A stretch of 64,000 nt of DNA, taken from Dittrichia graveolens (Eukaryota > Streptophyta > Magnoliopsida > Asterales > Asteraceae). This document shows positions 1-12,532 of the stretch, one piece after another. The stretch's first letter is position 1. Every line of letters begins with the position of its first letter. The notes beneath the pieces were generated by a model. The model made no database searches. It was not told the origin of the DNA and saw only the letters and a program-made list of their open reading frames with translations. The translations under genes and the position numbers were made by a program. The stretch covers positions 248,001 to 312,000 of the forward strand of contig JARJIL010000003.1 in NCBI GenBank assembly GCA_038502395.1, in the 5' to 3' direction.

Positions 1-961
1 TGGTGTGTGACCAACGATGATGAGGTCAACGCGCATGACACCACGTTGGTGGAAGGAGAGCCTAGCGATGGGGCACCGTTTGTACTTTCACTTAAACGAC
101 TGAAGTCGGAGTAACTATAGTGGACGGACCACGGGGGTCTGAGTACGTGAGGGAGTCGCGCCCCGATCGGTACCAGACTTGTCGGGCACGCGTAGTGAAC
201 TTCAACCAATGCGGACGGACTACGGGACTTAGCAGTTGCCGAGCACGCATGTGGTGCCGGTGCGGACGAACCTTGGAATCCTAGTGGTTGCCGGGCACGC
301 ATATGGCGTTTGGGGTCGTGAGGATAGCGATGTATGATGACCCCAATTAAGAAACGATGGTCACTAAGATGATTAGCGATGTTTAGAGATGAAAACAATA
401 CTTTATGATGATATGATGTGTTGTTATGTGTTTCTTAATGGAAATGACATTAATGATGACAAAGATGAAACACAATGTATATGACGATGTTAAAAGATGA
501 AACTTGACCATGCAGGGTAATGATGATATGCGGGTGGGTCAAGATATGGGTTGGGCCTAGCCTGTAAAACTTAACCTGTTAAATGATCATTTTATTTTAT
601 GATTTTGTTTACCTATTGCTGACTCACGAGGCGAAAGCTGACACTTGGTTCTTGAAATGTGTCTCGTACTCGTGCAGGTAGCGTAGGAGGAGAGACCTGG
701 TTAGCGTGGGAGTTGCTGGGTAGTGTGGACTGCGTAGTATAATTATTTATTTATTTTGCCAACTTGTGGATAATTTTCCAAACACGTGTTTGAAATATTT
801 TATCTAAGGCGATTCGACTGCGTGGTAACGTAGTGGTTTTAATAATGATGTCGGCTTAAAGGTTTTACCGTTTAGCAATTAATGATGATAATGAATGTTT
901 CCGCTGCGATGTTTTAAAAATATATATATATGTTGTAAATTTTCGAAATCACGGCGTTACA
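1..961 (+). mobile_element. 3' part of a Ty3-gypsy LTR (cut by window edge)
   Basis: The segment ends in ACGGCGTTACA, preceded by TTTCCGCTGCGATG and an A/T run, the same tail layout as the well-delimited LTRs further on. Positions about 121-310 hold imperfectly repeated GC-rich phrases (GCGGACGAAC, GTTGCCGAGCACGCAT and close variants), as in the other LTRs here. The 5' end is outside the window, so solo LTR and 3' LTR cannot be told apart. No primer-binding site follows position 961, so a 5' LTR is unlikely. Confidence 0.7.
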
Positions 962-2255
962 CGTTAGACATCATGAGCATAATATATTCAGATCTTGGAT
1001 GATGTCTAAATCATCAAAAGAATACGAGTAGAGAAATTACATAGCCATGCAAAGGCCTACGCTCAAGCTCTATGGGTAAAACTAACACTTGCAGCCTATG
1101 TGGTAAGTCTCTCAAAAAAACCCATTTATGTGTGAACACTAGTGTTATTGATCTAAGTAAAAATCATGTGCTTAATTCTAGGACTATGCATATAAACTTA
1201 GACATCACTCTTTATATGACAATGTGCACAAATGAATCTTAATGATTAAACAAAGACATTAAAATAAGAGTTGTTTAGAACAATGAGAATGGGATTAGAA
1301 ATGATTAAACATAATCCTTGAAATATTATAATTAAATGCATAGAACAAAATCGCGTTTGGCTAATATGCAAAATTTGAAAACTCACGAAAATTGGACCAA
1401 AGGATAACCCATGCTCGTCCGTGAACTACCCTGGCATGCAGCAATAAGCAACTGCAAAATCCAGAAAGCTGAAAAAACTCCAAGAAGATTTGTATCCTCT
1501 TTCCATCAAAACCAAGTGTCAATAAATTCATTGTAGTGCAATCAAGCTTTCTCATGCTTCTTCTTATCAAAAAGAATAATAACCCTTGGTATTCAAAGAG
1601 TTTATATCACAAAGATCTTAGAATATTAGGAGCCAAATCTGAGTGATCTCATGCACGTCAATTTTGTTAATATGATACTGTATGTTTATGTGTGCATGTG
1701 ATATATATGTATACTAGATCTTATTATCCCATGGCTGAACAAGAACATGGATAATTATGCCCTTAAGAGATTCGTGTGTGGTTGCTCATTATGAGCAAAT
1801 CTTATTTGAACTATTTTGATACATGCTACTTTGGATAAATATACTTTTGCATGTTTTAGGAGATCTTATGCTTGATATGATTGAATATGAAAAATTAAAC
1901 TACACATGCTTGGTGACTACTTAGATGTATAATCAAATTGTGAGTAACAATGATATAATTGATTAATCTATGTGTATAGTGGTCATAATTGATGACTTGA
2001 TTGATCATCTTGGATGGATGACTTCAAACATTTTAGACTGTGTTCATAAAATCTATAGAATATCATTTTGCATGATCTCAAATGAGATTTAAATACTACA
2101 CTTGGCTAACCCCAATACTCAACATTGGAAAGAATTTTGTTGTTTTTGCTCCTTGATAGTATTATTTCAAACTCACACTACTTAATGGAGAGTTGCTCAA
2201 CTAAAAGAAATTACTCTTGAAGAAAAGATACTAATTTAAGGGGAGCTGCAATAAA

Positions 2256-2483
2256 GAGAGTATGACAATCAGAGTCATAAATTTGCCAAGAATAGTTCAT
2301 TCTACCACACGCATTAGTTAATCAAAGATGAATCATGATTCAAGTCAACATAAAAGCCAGGCTACATAAGAGAGTATGACAATCAGATTCATAAATTTGC
2401 CAAGAATATTTCATTCTGCCACCCACATTAGTTGATCAAAGATGAATCATGATTTAAGTCAACATAAAAGCCAAGCTACATAA
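2256..2483. repeat. 114-bp tandem duplication, two copies
   Basis: The unit starting GAGAGTATGACAATCAGA and ending GCTACATAA occurs at 2256-2369 and again at 2370-2483 with only a few substitutions. It lies inside the non-coding copia interior and is a recent local duplication with no coding capacity. Confidence 0.9.
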
Positions 2484-3706
2484 AGATGGAAATATCAGTT
2501 GTATGTTCGGTTTCATACTCAATGCCAAATACTACATATCGTCACATCAAGAAAGCAAGAGACATGGCAAGTTGTCGCAAATGAGAAGATGCGATCAATA
2601 ATTCAAGTTGTGTGTCGCAAATCAGTTCAAAGCTCAATCTTTATGCCGATTCAGCAACGATATAAAAAGGTTAACTCTTGAATATTATATGGTTCATGCT
2701 TAAGGAATTGCTATATATATGATGATACCTTATTGAATGATGGTAATTATTGTGGTGCTACCAACCCCCAATTTCCCAAGATTGGAGAATTTTTTTTAGA
2801 ATTGTAGGAAAACATATGATCAAATGGCAAAAATCAAAACTTGAAAGCCAAGGCATATTTTGAGAGGGAGCATATTTTTTAGAAAGTCATATTTTGAGGG
2901 GGAGCACTATTTAAAGGGGAGTTATCCATAAGGGGAGAAATAAGGAGACTAGCACAATAAGAAAAGGAAATGAGATCTTTTTTACAAAATTCAATTAATA
3001 GTCTCTGAATGCCAAAGAGAAGAGATCACTATAATATTCTTTGATGCCAATGCTATTATATCCCTATATAACAAATTCAAGTACCGCATATGCATATACC
3101 AACTACATTTCCAATGCTACTATTATCCCATCCTTTCCATATGATAAAGCCAAACAATAAAAAATGATGATGCAAATACCAAAGGGGAGAAAAATCAACC
3201 AATCAACCTTTGATCCCTATACTATCCACATTATAAAAATAATAAGGGATGTCCAAAATTTGAAAAGTACAATGGTGATAGGAATGCCAAAGGGGGAGAG
3301 AAATGTCGAAAAAGAAATTTGGCCTTGTGACGAATCCAAAGAGGGAAAGAATACCAAATGGAGAGAAAAATTAAATAAAGATAGGGGAAGCAATATTTAA
3401 CACCTATAGGGGGAGCATAGCCCGACAAATAAAGAGGAGAAGACACCCTTTTTTAACAATGACAAAGGGGGAGAGAAATCCAAGAGGGGGTACAACCTTT
3501 AAAGAGTCAACCATTGCCAAATACTTAAAGATACAACCTCAGTATTGTTGACCAAGATGAAAGTTATTCAAGACAAGCACTTCAAAGTCAAGTATGATGA
3601 AGCAAAATCGGAACGCCACAAAAGGTCAATTCTTGAATTACATATTTATTTCTTCATAACATATTATGAAATTATTAACTTGGATTATATTAAAATTATC
3701 ATCATC

Positions 3707-3720
3707 AAAAAGAGGGAGAT
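3707..3720 (+). other. Polypurine tract of the copia element
   Basis: AAAAAGAGGGAGAT directly precedes TGTTGGTGCA at 3721. This is the usual arrangement of plus-strand primer and 3' LTR start in SIRE-like Ty1-copia elements. Confidence 0.7.
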
Positions 3721-3779
3721 TGTTGGTGCAATGAGCAATTTAATATTTAAATAAATCTTTTGATGACGCAATTTTAATA

Positions 3780-4251
3780 TCTATACTACTATATAAACCA
3801 TTTAACACTGTCTCTCCTACTTAATTTTAAGAGTTCTTAAAATTCAATTAAAACAACATCTTAACCGGTTATTTATTTAAATTAATCTCATCGACTCAAT
3901 CTTTAACCATTTCAGTCTCTCCTAATTTACTTTAACTTTTTATTTATTTAAAATATATTTTCACACAAATAAAAGTATACACCCACATCAACAGAATTTT
4001 AAAATCGTATTAACTTCTCACTTCTTATTTCACAAATTTTTTTCTTATTATAATGTTTTTTAAAATTTATTTTTGAAATTAATAAAAAAGTTGATGCAAA
4101 TAAAAGAAAATTTAAAAAAAACGGATATATTGCCGAAGAAAACTTTTTTGTGACATTGAATTGCGCGAATAATATATTGTTACATTCTTAAAAGTGACAT
4201 TTTGCAAAAATAACCATTTGCTTCCGTAGCATTGCGCGGGTACAATGCTAT
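3780..4251 (+). mobile_element. Non-autonomous Helitron (TCTATACTAC family), copy 1
   Basis: The 5' end is TCTATACTACTATATAAA preceded by A. Near the 3' end is the hairpin CCGTAGCATTGCGCGGG, 11 bp from the terminus. The expected CTAG terminus reads CTAT here. Ends and interior match the reverse-strand copies at 29664-30173 and 30240-30725. It is 472 bp, has no coding sequence, and sits 60 bp inside the copia LTR, so it is younger than that LTR. Confidence 0.75.
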
Positions 4252-4882
4252 CTATTTAAAAAGAAAATATATTACAAAATCCAAGTTAATATGAAAGTAA
4301 TAAGTTTGGAAAAATAAGGAGTTAAATATAATATTTCATTGATCACAACACAAATATATCATGAGGGTTAAACTTGCAAATTTTATAAACCGCCAAACGC
4401 TTACAATAACAATAAAGTAAAAATGACTATTAAACAACAACGTCACATATATCGAAAAGTCAATTTTTACTTAAATGTATTTTCACTTATAAAATCAATT
4501 CCACATGATCTTAAAGATACCTATTTTTAGAATTGTATTTTATAAATTATTTTTCCAAAATTTTTATATATTTTATCTGGTAAATATTTGTAAACATGAA
4601 AATACATATTTTCCTGTACAAATAAAATACCCTTAAGAGGTATTATTATACTATGTATTGTTTGGTTGATAAGATGAGATCTTATGAAAAGATCTCCTCT
4701 CGGGGATGTGGCAATGTGGTCACTAATTTCAAATGAGATCTTCACTTGATATTTGTGCCAATCTAAATACACAAGATAACAATATTTTATTGTGGGTATT
4801 GTGCCGATAAAATATAGATTTCAAATATAAGCCAAGTATATAATGGTAACATTTTAAATCTGGCTGAGAAGTTGTGTTGGTG

Positions 4883-4930
4883 ACGTACGGTCGCAAGCCA
4901 CGGTCGACCGTGAGCTACGACCGTACGGTC
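4883..4930. repeat. Palindromic GC-rich words upstream of a copia promoter
   Basis: ACGTACGGTCG, CCACGGTCGACCGTG and CGACCGTACGGTC follow each other. ACGGTCG and CGACCGT are inverted copies, and CACGGTCGACCGTG is a perfect palindrome. The block ends 14 bp before the TATA box. Confidence 0.75.
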
Positions 4931-4943
4931 TCTCTCTTCTCTC

Positions 4944-4950
4944 TATAAAT
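4944..4950 (+). promoter_or_regulatory. TATA box of the copia LTR
   Basis: CTCTATAAATTG is followed by a C/T-rich leader and long AT-rich U5-like sequence. Good match to a plant core promoter; use is not shown. Confidence 0.6.
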
Positions 4951-5662
4951 TGAAACTCTTGGTTTTCATTTGAATACATCTCTTGCACACAAAATCCTCT
5001 ATAATATTTCATCACACACTTGTGATCTTTCATCTAATGTGTGACTCTTGAGTTGATCAATCTTCAAAGATCAAAGCATCAACATTCATTAACTCAAAGT
5101 GAGCAAGAGAGATCAAGAGAGAGAATACAAGAGCTTCAAATACATATCCATTTTCCTCTTGATTTGTAAGAGTGAAATCACTTGTACACACCATTGTTGG
5201 TGTTGGTGAGATTTCATTTCTTGAGTGTTAGTTCTAGTTGTAGAACTTTATTGTACATGTGGGTTTGACTATTCCCTACATTGTTCTTGGGTGTGTGTTC
5301 TTAGTGAAGAACACTTTGTAAAAGTCCTTGGATAAGGCATTTGTTAAAGACCTCGGTGGAGGCAAGGAATGTTGGAGTATGCCCACCGACACACCAACGC
5401 CAATATCACTACGGATGATGTATAGGCCTATTGGGTCACACACCAAGGATTGATCTCGACATCAACCAAAATGTAAGGCCTAAAATGAACCAATGTTATT
5501 TAAGTTCAGTTTTCAAAAGATAAGAAAGTGTTCATGGCGTGAACTATAGCGCAGACTGCATGTCAGCTTTTGTCTTTGCCTCCCTATTCCACCAATGCAT
5601 GTCTATCCCACTCATTGTTTCTTGGCCGTACTTTGGGCATTGGAGAGGAATTTTGGGGACTC

Positions 5663-5669
5663 TATAAAG
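5663..5669 (+). promoter_or_regulatory. Second TATA box in the copia LTR block
   Basis: GGACTCTATAAAGATC lies about 90 bp before a purine-rich leader (AAAGAGAGAAAAAGAG) and has the same relation to downstream sequence as the box at 4944, supporting a second LTR promoter. Confidence 0.45.
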
Positions 5670-6390
5670 ATCATGCATCAGCTCCATATGCTATTTTTGA
5701 TGATTCTAACACATATACACACTTAGGCTTCTAAAGAGAGAAAAAGAGAAGTGTTTTTGGTGTGTTCTTGGAGGAGCTTTGGTTGGAGCTTTATGGTTGC
5801 AGTTCTAAAGGTGATTACAAGGCTTTGTAGATCACTTGAAGACTTGCTAGTACAAGGAGATCAAGCAAACTTGGTGTGGACTAGCAATAGAGGAAAGCTT
5901 GCTTTGGCTTTCTACATTCATCCATCAAGTTCGATTTTTCCAACTCTAAATTGTGTGGTATAACCTCTTTTCCCTTGTTTCCCTTGTTGCATTACTTGCA
6001 TGTAGAGATTGGTCCATGTGTTGGGTTTTAATGGCATTTTGGTTCTTTGAACCACTTGCTTTTGTTTGTTTCTTGTTCTCTTGCTTCCGTTGCGTGCCAT
6101 GCTAAAACCCAACAAGGAAGTCCTACATGATAGGCAAAGAAGTCCTCGGTGGAGGCATCTTGGGTTCTTGGTGTAGAGCTCGTGTTTGGTGTTCTTGGAT
6201 TAGAACATCGTAAGGTGATCACGTCCTCGTATCAAAGATGATTGTAACCGATGGTCTCTTCTATTCTAAGGAGACTCTTTGCACATTGTGCTAGTGGAAC
6301 TCTTTACATACTTGAATTTATATTCTTGCTTTTATTTTTCCGTATTTACATTACTGCATTTACCTTTAAGTCATTTATTACGTATTCAAG

Positions 6391-6436
6391 AATATACTTA
6401 TATATATACACTATACATACATACATATATATATAA
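6391..6436. repeat. TA/CATA simple repeat
   Basis: Mixed (TA)n and (CATA)n tract within the copia LTR block. Confidence 0.85.
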
Positions 6437-6630
6437 TCATAAAGATTTTGATTATTGCAAGTTATAATAAGGATAATAGTTAAGATTTTAAAATGAGGAC
6501 ATAAAAACTATTCAACCCCCCTTGTAGTTTCTACACAGGGTTTTGAGAAATTATGGAGCTGTTAATTGGAGCTGAAGGCTTAGTTAGCATAGTCGCTTTA
6601 TGATAAGAGATTAAAGGTGTTATATCTTTA

Positions 6631-9237
6631 TGTAACACCTTGATTTTCATAGAAATTTAAATTTTTCGAAATCTCAATTTAAAACATACTTTATACACAA
6701 TTGTGGAAGCATTTTTAATCTTTTGTAATTATTTCAACAAAATATAAAACCTTTCAACTGTCAACCTTATCAATAATACAATCCAAAATCTTTGGTGTTA
6801 CCACAGTCAAACTCACGACCATAATCAAGGGTAGGAAATCTAAGATTACCGGAAAATGCAACCAAGTTATGACGAAGGCATCTACCCGCCTCACCAAGGC
6901 CTCTAGACATCCTGCGGATACAAAACATTTAAACACACACTGGGTTAGCTATAAACATAGCTAGTGAGTACAACCAAAAATCATTTGCCTTTTCAAAACC
7001 AAGTCATCATTTTTCTCTTTTGAAAACACAAGTTTGGCAATCAATATACTTCAAAATCATACACATAATCACATAAGTATGCGGGTCTGTCCATTGGGCC
7101 ACTATGTCTCCACGTGGTAGCTAGCCACGGTCAACACGTGCCCACATGGGGGATAACCACATCACCCCGTCAAGGTGGGGGATGCACGAAGCAGTCCACC
7201 ATACAACGGTTACCTGGAGTGTAAGCCCTGTTCACCAAATCCACTCGTGTTGCCCCGGGTTAGGTGGCTCGTCAACCCAGTGAACCCACACGGTCATGAT
7301 GGCTACTAACATACCCCTCCACTCTCTGCACCGATTCCTCAACCACCCGTACATCACGGTTCCTCAATTGCCAAAGCCACATGAACCTGTGCACGTCTCA
7401 ATGGCTAGGAACCCTATGGTACATAGTTCATATCACACAGTGGTCCGGACCATATCACATACCCCGATGGGTCACATAAGCACATACCCCGAAGGGTCAC
7501 ATAAATCATATGCCAATAAGGCCAAATATCTCAAGCAATCAAGCTTATCACAAACACATAAGTGTCACAATCATATCACTTGAGCATGAATGCTCCATAT
7601 TCAAAACCACATTTGGCATCTCAATGCCCATAAACATCATCAGTGTAAAAATATCTTTTATTTGCTCAAAATCAATTAACAGTTGGCATCTCAATGCCCA
7701 AAATACACACAAAGTGAAAACATGAAATTCATTAACTCAAAACCATATCTTTTGTTTCAAATCAAAGTTTGCTCCAACATGGAGTGTCATGTTCCAAAAC
7801 CATCAATTAAAGAACAATCTAAAACATAGACCATCTCCAACATGGAGCAATGGTCTTACTTAGAAAACTGTTTTCTTAAAACGCATCATTAAAACACATC
7901 TTTACTGAACTCACAATTTTCAGATTCTTTAGACTCAACAAGCCTCATAAAACATTTGCCAAACATATAATCACATTATAAAATAAACCATAGTTCCACA
8001 TCCATTGATTTAACAAGTTTCTTCAACATTTGCCAAACAATCAATACACAACATGATGACTTGTAACTTTAACAAAGTTTGGGTATCCGCAGGGTGTACT
8101 CACCTGAGGGTGTGATGAGGATCACAACCCCATCCAAACCAAAGCTCGAACACTTGATCACAAGCCTATGATCACAAAACACAAGGTTAACTAACATAGG
8201 TTAACCAAAAACAAGGTTTCTAGACTCAATTCTAGACTTAGACACCCTTTCGGGTCTTAAAAGACTCCAAATAAACCTCTTATAACTATTGGAATCAAAC
8301 CCCAAGCATATATAAGGTCATAATAGGTCAAAATAACATTTAACGAGGCTTCAGGGTAGCTCGCGCCGCGAAGCACCCATGCTCGTGCTGCGAAGAATTT
8401 GCTGGAAAACTCAATGTGCTAGAACAGGGGCGTCGCGCCGTGCCGCGAGCCAGCCGTGAAAAGTAGTCTCCGAGTTTTTCTTCTTGATGCAGCCTCCAAT
8501 TTCATTCTTTTACCACACCAACCGATTACAATCCACAAAATAACTTAAGACTCGCCCCAAACAACTTCATAACACATTCATAAACACTTACAAACACATT
8601 TTTCTTACCTTTAGATTCACCAAAAACCCTAACTTCTTCATTCTTCAAGTCTTTGACCCATTTAACACTATACACACAAATTTCAACTATAAATTACCAT
8701 AAACAACTCTAAATCATCAAACACCACTAAAATCAAACACAAATTTTGAGTTTAGAACTTACTTGAAATCACAAATCAACTTGATGGCTACTTCCTTGCT
8801 CAATCCAAGCTCAAGGATGAAGGGAATGAAGAGCAAACACCCCAAATTCTTGGATTTAACCATAAAAACCACCATCTTCCCTTGATCTCCCACCTTTCTT
8901 CTTGCTAGAGTCTTCTAGACTCTTCTCCCTCTCTTTCCACGATTTTTTACAGACAAAATGAGAGTTTGTCTCTGAATTTGTCAATTAAATACATATATAC
9001 ACACAATAAACACTTCTAGCCCTTCCATTTCTCCACAATTTGCAATATAAACCCTTAAAGTTTCATCCATTGAACATACAATACATGACTTATAAGATTA
9101 GTCATTACTACCATTCATGGCTTTAGTTAATGGTACCATGTGCATTTTTTATTATACCTTATGATTAAATAGCATAAAATTGATATCATCACCTTTATAA
9201 CTATTATAAATGATATCTTAAAATTTCTGGTTTTACA
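6631..9237 (-). mobile_element. Solo LTR, Ty3-gypsy (Tekay-like), 2607 bp
   Basis: On the plus strand the block runs from TGTAACACC to TTTTACA, which is the reverse complement of a TG...CA LTR. The flanking 5-mers are CTTTA (6626-6630) and CTTGA (9238-9242), a target-site duplication with one mismatch. A minus-strand TATATATGT lies at 8991-8999, about 240 bp from the LTR start. GC-rich repeated words (GCGCCGCGAAGCAC, GTCGCGCCGTGCCGCGAG) occupy about 8355-8460. No internal coding sequence accompanies it. Confidence 0.75.
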
Positions 9238-9745
9238 CTTGATTGATTGATTGATTAAATGTTATTGTAAATTATTCAATATTTAACATGAGTACTTGAA
9301 TTATATGTTAATTCCCTGCATTGTAAGCTACTGCAATTTATATAGAACTTGCGTGTGGATATCTAACTTGGGTATGTTGTTGAAATTATGTGCTAAATGT
9401 GATAGGGTATACGTGAATTTGAGTAGAGTGAACCTTACTTAAGATTGTGAATTAGGATTCTTGTTGGTTAAGTCAAGAATGAATTTGTATGCGTGTTTAC
9501 AATAGTAGAGGGCTCATACTATTATAAACACATAGTACACATTTAAACCTAATAAAGCCATAAAGGATCTTATGAATCAAGCAAGGGGTAATAGGTGGCT
9601 AGAAAGATTAGCATGCAAAATGTTTATATCTTTACTAGAATAATATAAATAGGAAACTAGTGTCTATCCTGCATATACTAGATTTGTACATATTTCAGAA
9701 TGGTGAACACTAGAAGAAGTGAAAATGTAACAACTCCTCAAGCTA

Positions 9746-10925
9746 TGTAACATCCAAAACCCCGGCCTATTTGTGGACAAGTCAATGATAAAATGGATGG
9801 TGTTTGTTGTCACGTCTTGGTATTTAATTATGTGATTAAAAATGAATATTTGATATCGCATGATTTTATGGGTTAATTAAGTTGGGTTTAGTACGAGGGT
9901 TGTAAAAAATACCTCATTTTGTGTTAATTAATTTTGAAGAATTAATTATGTAATTAAAATTATCTAGAAAAGATAAAGGTACAATATTATTTGAATAAAT
10001 CAAATTTGAACTGATTATGATATTTGTATGTATGAGTGTAAGTATGTGTAAGTGTATGTATGCATGATGGTAGCCACCTCATGCTTGTAATATGATGAAT
10101 ATATGTCTACGTGGGTATTTCATGTTGACTAGTTTTACTGGAGACTTATCCTCTTTCTTATGTGTGTATAAGAAAAGTGTGTATGTGTCTTCTTTTCTTT
10201 CAAGTGAAGGAACCTTGAGAAGAAAGTAAACTTGAATATTTGAGATATTGAAGAAAAAAGTTAGTTATGCTTGTTGTTGATTAAAAGTTATGAATCTTGT
10301 ATATATTTGGATAAGTTCATGTTGAGTTTTAATACTTAAAGCTAGAACTCCATTAATGAAAGTTTTTGAAGAACTTGGTATGTGGGTATTGATTGGTTTA
10401 TTGATTTTAAAAGGTTAGATGTGTTCTTGATGTTTATTAACATGATATATAAAGTTTGAACATGTTTTGGTAATGTTTTTAGTAAGTTTCAATTTCTGGT
10501 TTTTGGATCTTAAGTTAGTCGGCTGTTTGAAGAAGAAGAAGAAACAGGAAACCGATTAATTATAGTTCGCAGCGCGACCGACAGCTAGGTCGCGGCGCGA
10601 TCCGGATAACTTTGAATTCGAAGTGTGGTTCGAAGTCTAAGTTCAAAGTGTCCGCTCGAAAGCATATCACGACGCGATGGGTTGATGGATAGCGGCGCGA
10701 TCCCGTTTTAGATCGAGTTCGAAGTCTTTGCTCGAAGGAAGCCGCTCAAAGTGATTAACGGTTCGAAGTGGGGCGCTCGAAGGCGCGTCGCGGCGCGACG
10801 CATTGACTGGTCGTGGCGCGACCCAAGATTTTTCGGAAGGAAGCTTTTTGTTTGTTGATTGTTTTAATGCTTGTGTTGTTCTGGATTATATGTGAAATTA
10901 AATATGCTTATTATGATTTTTTGGG

Positions 10926-10962
<37 letters not shown>

Positions 10963-11884
10963 TGTATATATTTATGAATTAGAGACTGATATCGGTATGT
11001 TGTGTTCTCAGAAATTGCGAAGACTCAGTCACATTAGACAATTGAGCAAGTGCGATTGTGGACAAAGGTGAGTGGAGGTTTACTCACAAGTGATATTGAT
11101 GCTTTGATAGACTGTTTAGTCTGATATCTATTGATTGATAATAGCATGATAGACTGTTTTGTCTGCTATTTGTTAATAGTTGACTGTGGATTATTATTAG
11201 AGATCTCTTTGTGTGTTGTGTACCTGTGTACATGGTTAATGGTATGTACACATGGTGTGTGACCCGTGTACATGGTTCATGGTATGTACACGCAGTGAGA
11301 CCTGTACCTATGGTTAATGGTATGCGTACATGGTTGTGGAGGTCAGCTAATGTGTATTATTAGGCTGGGCTTATCTGCTATTCGTTGCACAGTTCTTGAT
11401 CTTCTGATGCATTCATTGCAACGGAAAGGGGTTTAACTGTACCAAGTAGCATATAGCTATCGGTAAACCTTTGTTTTGGCCCGCATCAGTTGCAGGTTCT
11501 GCAAAACCACCGGTCCTCTAGATTTGTGTGGCTTGTGAGATCTGTCTGTGTGTCCAGTTGTTGATTACTTGAGCTTGATGCTGATGACTGTTTGTTTGTT
11601 GCTTCCATTCACTTAGCTTTGTGCTAATTCCCCATAGTCGATGTTTTTGGTAGGTTTGGTGCGTTCAGCTGTTTAGCTGTGTTTATGGGAAGGGAAATTT
11701 GACCAACACTCTGATATTGTGTTTTGAATAGAGACGAGCCATATTTTTATAAATCTTTTGTAACACAAGTGGATATTGTATTTTGTAAACAGTGCTTTGT
11801 ATTTTGTGGGTGTTTGTTTAAATTAATTTAGTAAACGCTTCCGCAGCGATTGAAAAAAAATGGCTTGAGATTTTTGGTGTTACA
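9746..11884 (+). mobile_element. Solo LTR, 2139 bp, TSD AGCTA
   Basis: Begins TGTAACATCC, ends GGTGTTACA, and is flanked by AGCTA at 9741-9745 and 11885-11889. It splits gag after codon 15. At 10566-10825 it carries words built on TTCGAAG and GCGGCGCGA/TCGCGGCGCGA. It contains the conserved GGTTCTGC...CCGG module at 11495-11513 and a tail CTTCCGCAGCGATTG plus A-run. Repeated CATGGTTAATGGTATG phrases lie near 11230-11330. Confidence 0.92.
10928..10960. repeat. (TA)n microsatellite inside a solo LTR
   Basis: About 14 TA units, bounded by GATATAAA and GAATG. Confidence 0.9.
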
Positions 11885-12277
11885 AGCTAGGACTAGTAGG
11901 CTCCAAGATGGCGACACAACCGCTAATAAAAATGTAGCAATACCACCCTAACTAGGATCTAGGCCACCTGCGAACCCTGCGATTAGACCTACACTTACCC
12001 TAGTAGATAGACCTCTGGTAGTAGAACAAGTTCGTGATGATTATAAAGAACCCACTGTGAGGGAAGTAGTAGCTATCGAACTTGGGAAAGCATTATAGGA
12101 ATCCTTCCCTTATATTATTAATCAGACCCTAGAGCAAATTGTAGACATAATGGATGGAATGATCCAACATAAAGTAGACACTGCTATTCAAATAGCGAAG
12201 ATAACTCTCTAGGGTAATCTTCGTAATGAAATTAGAGCTGAACCGCAATAGGGGTGTACTTATAAGGATTTTGCAAC

Positions 12278-12493
12278 TTGATATTATTTGTCAATTACAT
12301 ACCTGCTCTAATATTATTTGATTCCGGTGCAAGCAAGTCTTTTGCTTCCCCTATTGAAGTGAAAGTAGCTGATCATAAGTCTGTAACCGATGTATATAAA
12401 AATAATGTAATAGAAGTGGATAAAATTAAATTCCCTATTGATCTTATCCCAATGACGATCAAAGAACTTCAAGTGATCATCGGCATGGATTAG
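12278..12493 (+). pseudogene. Retropepsin-like protease remnant of the gypsy element
   Basis: The frame contains ALILFDSGASKSF. DSGA is the active-site motif of retroviral-type aspartic proteases, which cleave the Gag-Pol polyprotein. Further matches to gypsy proteases are KVADHKSV, the conserved turn FPIDLIPM, and IIGMD at the end (normally followed by WL). The frame closes with TAG where the family has Trp. Only about 70 residues remain and the upstream gag-protease linker is deleted. It is followed at 12533 by the next piece of the polyprotein in another reading frame. Confidence 0.7.
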
Positions 12494-12532
12494 CTAGGTC
12501 CTCAACAAGATACCATCTTATGTGGTCAACAA

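Larger units (their letters stand above)
962..3720 (+). mobile_element. 3' non-coding interior of a SIRE-like Ty1-copia element
   Basis: No coding domain is visible. From about 2230 the segment fills with purine-rich blocks (GGGGAG, AAAGGGGGAG) at 2237, 2877, 2898, 2921, 2933, 3291, 3409 and 3465, ending in a polypurine tract directly before TGTTGG. Such serial polypurine blocks between the last gene and the 3' LTR are typical of SIRE/Maximus elements. The gypsy LTR tail at 1-961 was probably inserted into, or truncates, this element. Family assignment is inferred from layout. Confidence 0.55.
3721..6538 (+). mobile_element. Ty1-copia LTR region, probably two overlapping LTRs
   Basis: The LTR starts TGTTGG after the polypurine tract. 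It contains two core promoters (4944 and 5663), each followed by a long T/C-rich leader and by a matching phrase (CTCGGTGGAGGCA at 5353 and 6150). A second TGTTGG start is at 5370. The tail has the SIRE-style TTCAACCCCCC motif at 6512 and the block ends TCTACACA near 6538. Either this is one long LTR or a second copia LTR sits inside the first; I could not find matching target-site duplications. A Helitron interrupts it at 3780-4251. Confidence 0.5.
9700..12277 (+). pseudogene. gag: gag remnant of the Ty3-gypsy element, split by a solo LTR
   Basis: Reading starts at ATG 9700 (MVNTRRSENVTTPQ, a typical chromovirus/Tekay gag opening). It runs 15 codons, is split by the LTR at 9746-11884, and continues in frame from 11890 after the target duplication. 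In-frame stops follow: TAA about 11951, then TAG after GKAL, after ITL and after EPQ. The TAGs fall where CAG is the likely ancestral codon. The frame reaches YKDFAT near 12277, just where gag should enter its core domain, then jumps to protease sequence, so most of gag is deleted. Gag would form the capsid; this copy cannot. The start was chosen because the opening is recognisable and nothing longer reads into it. Confidence 0.65.
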
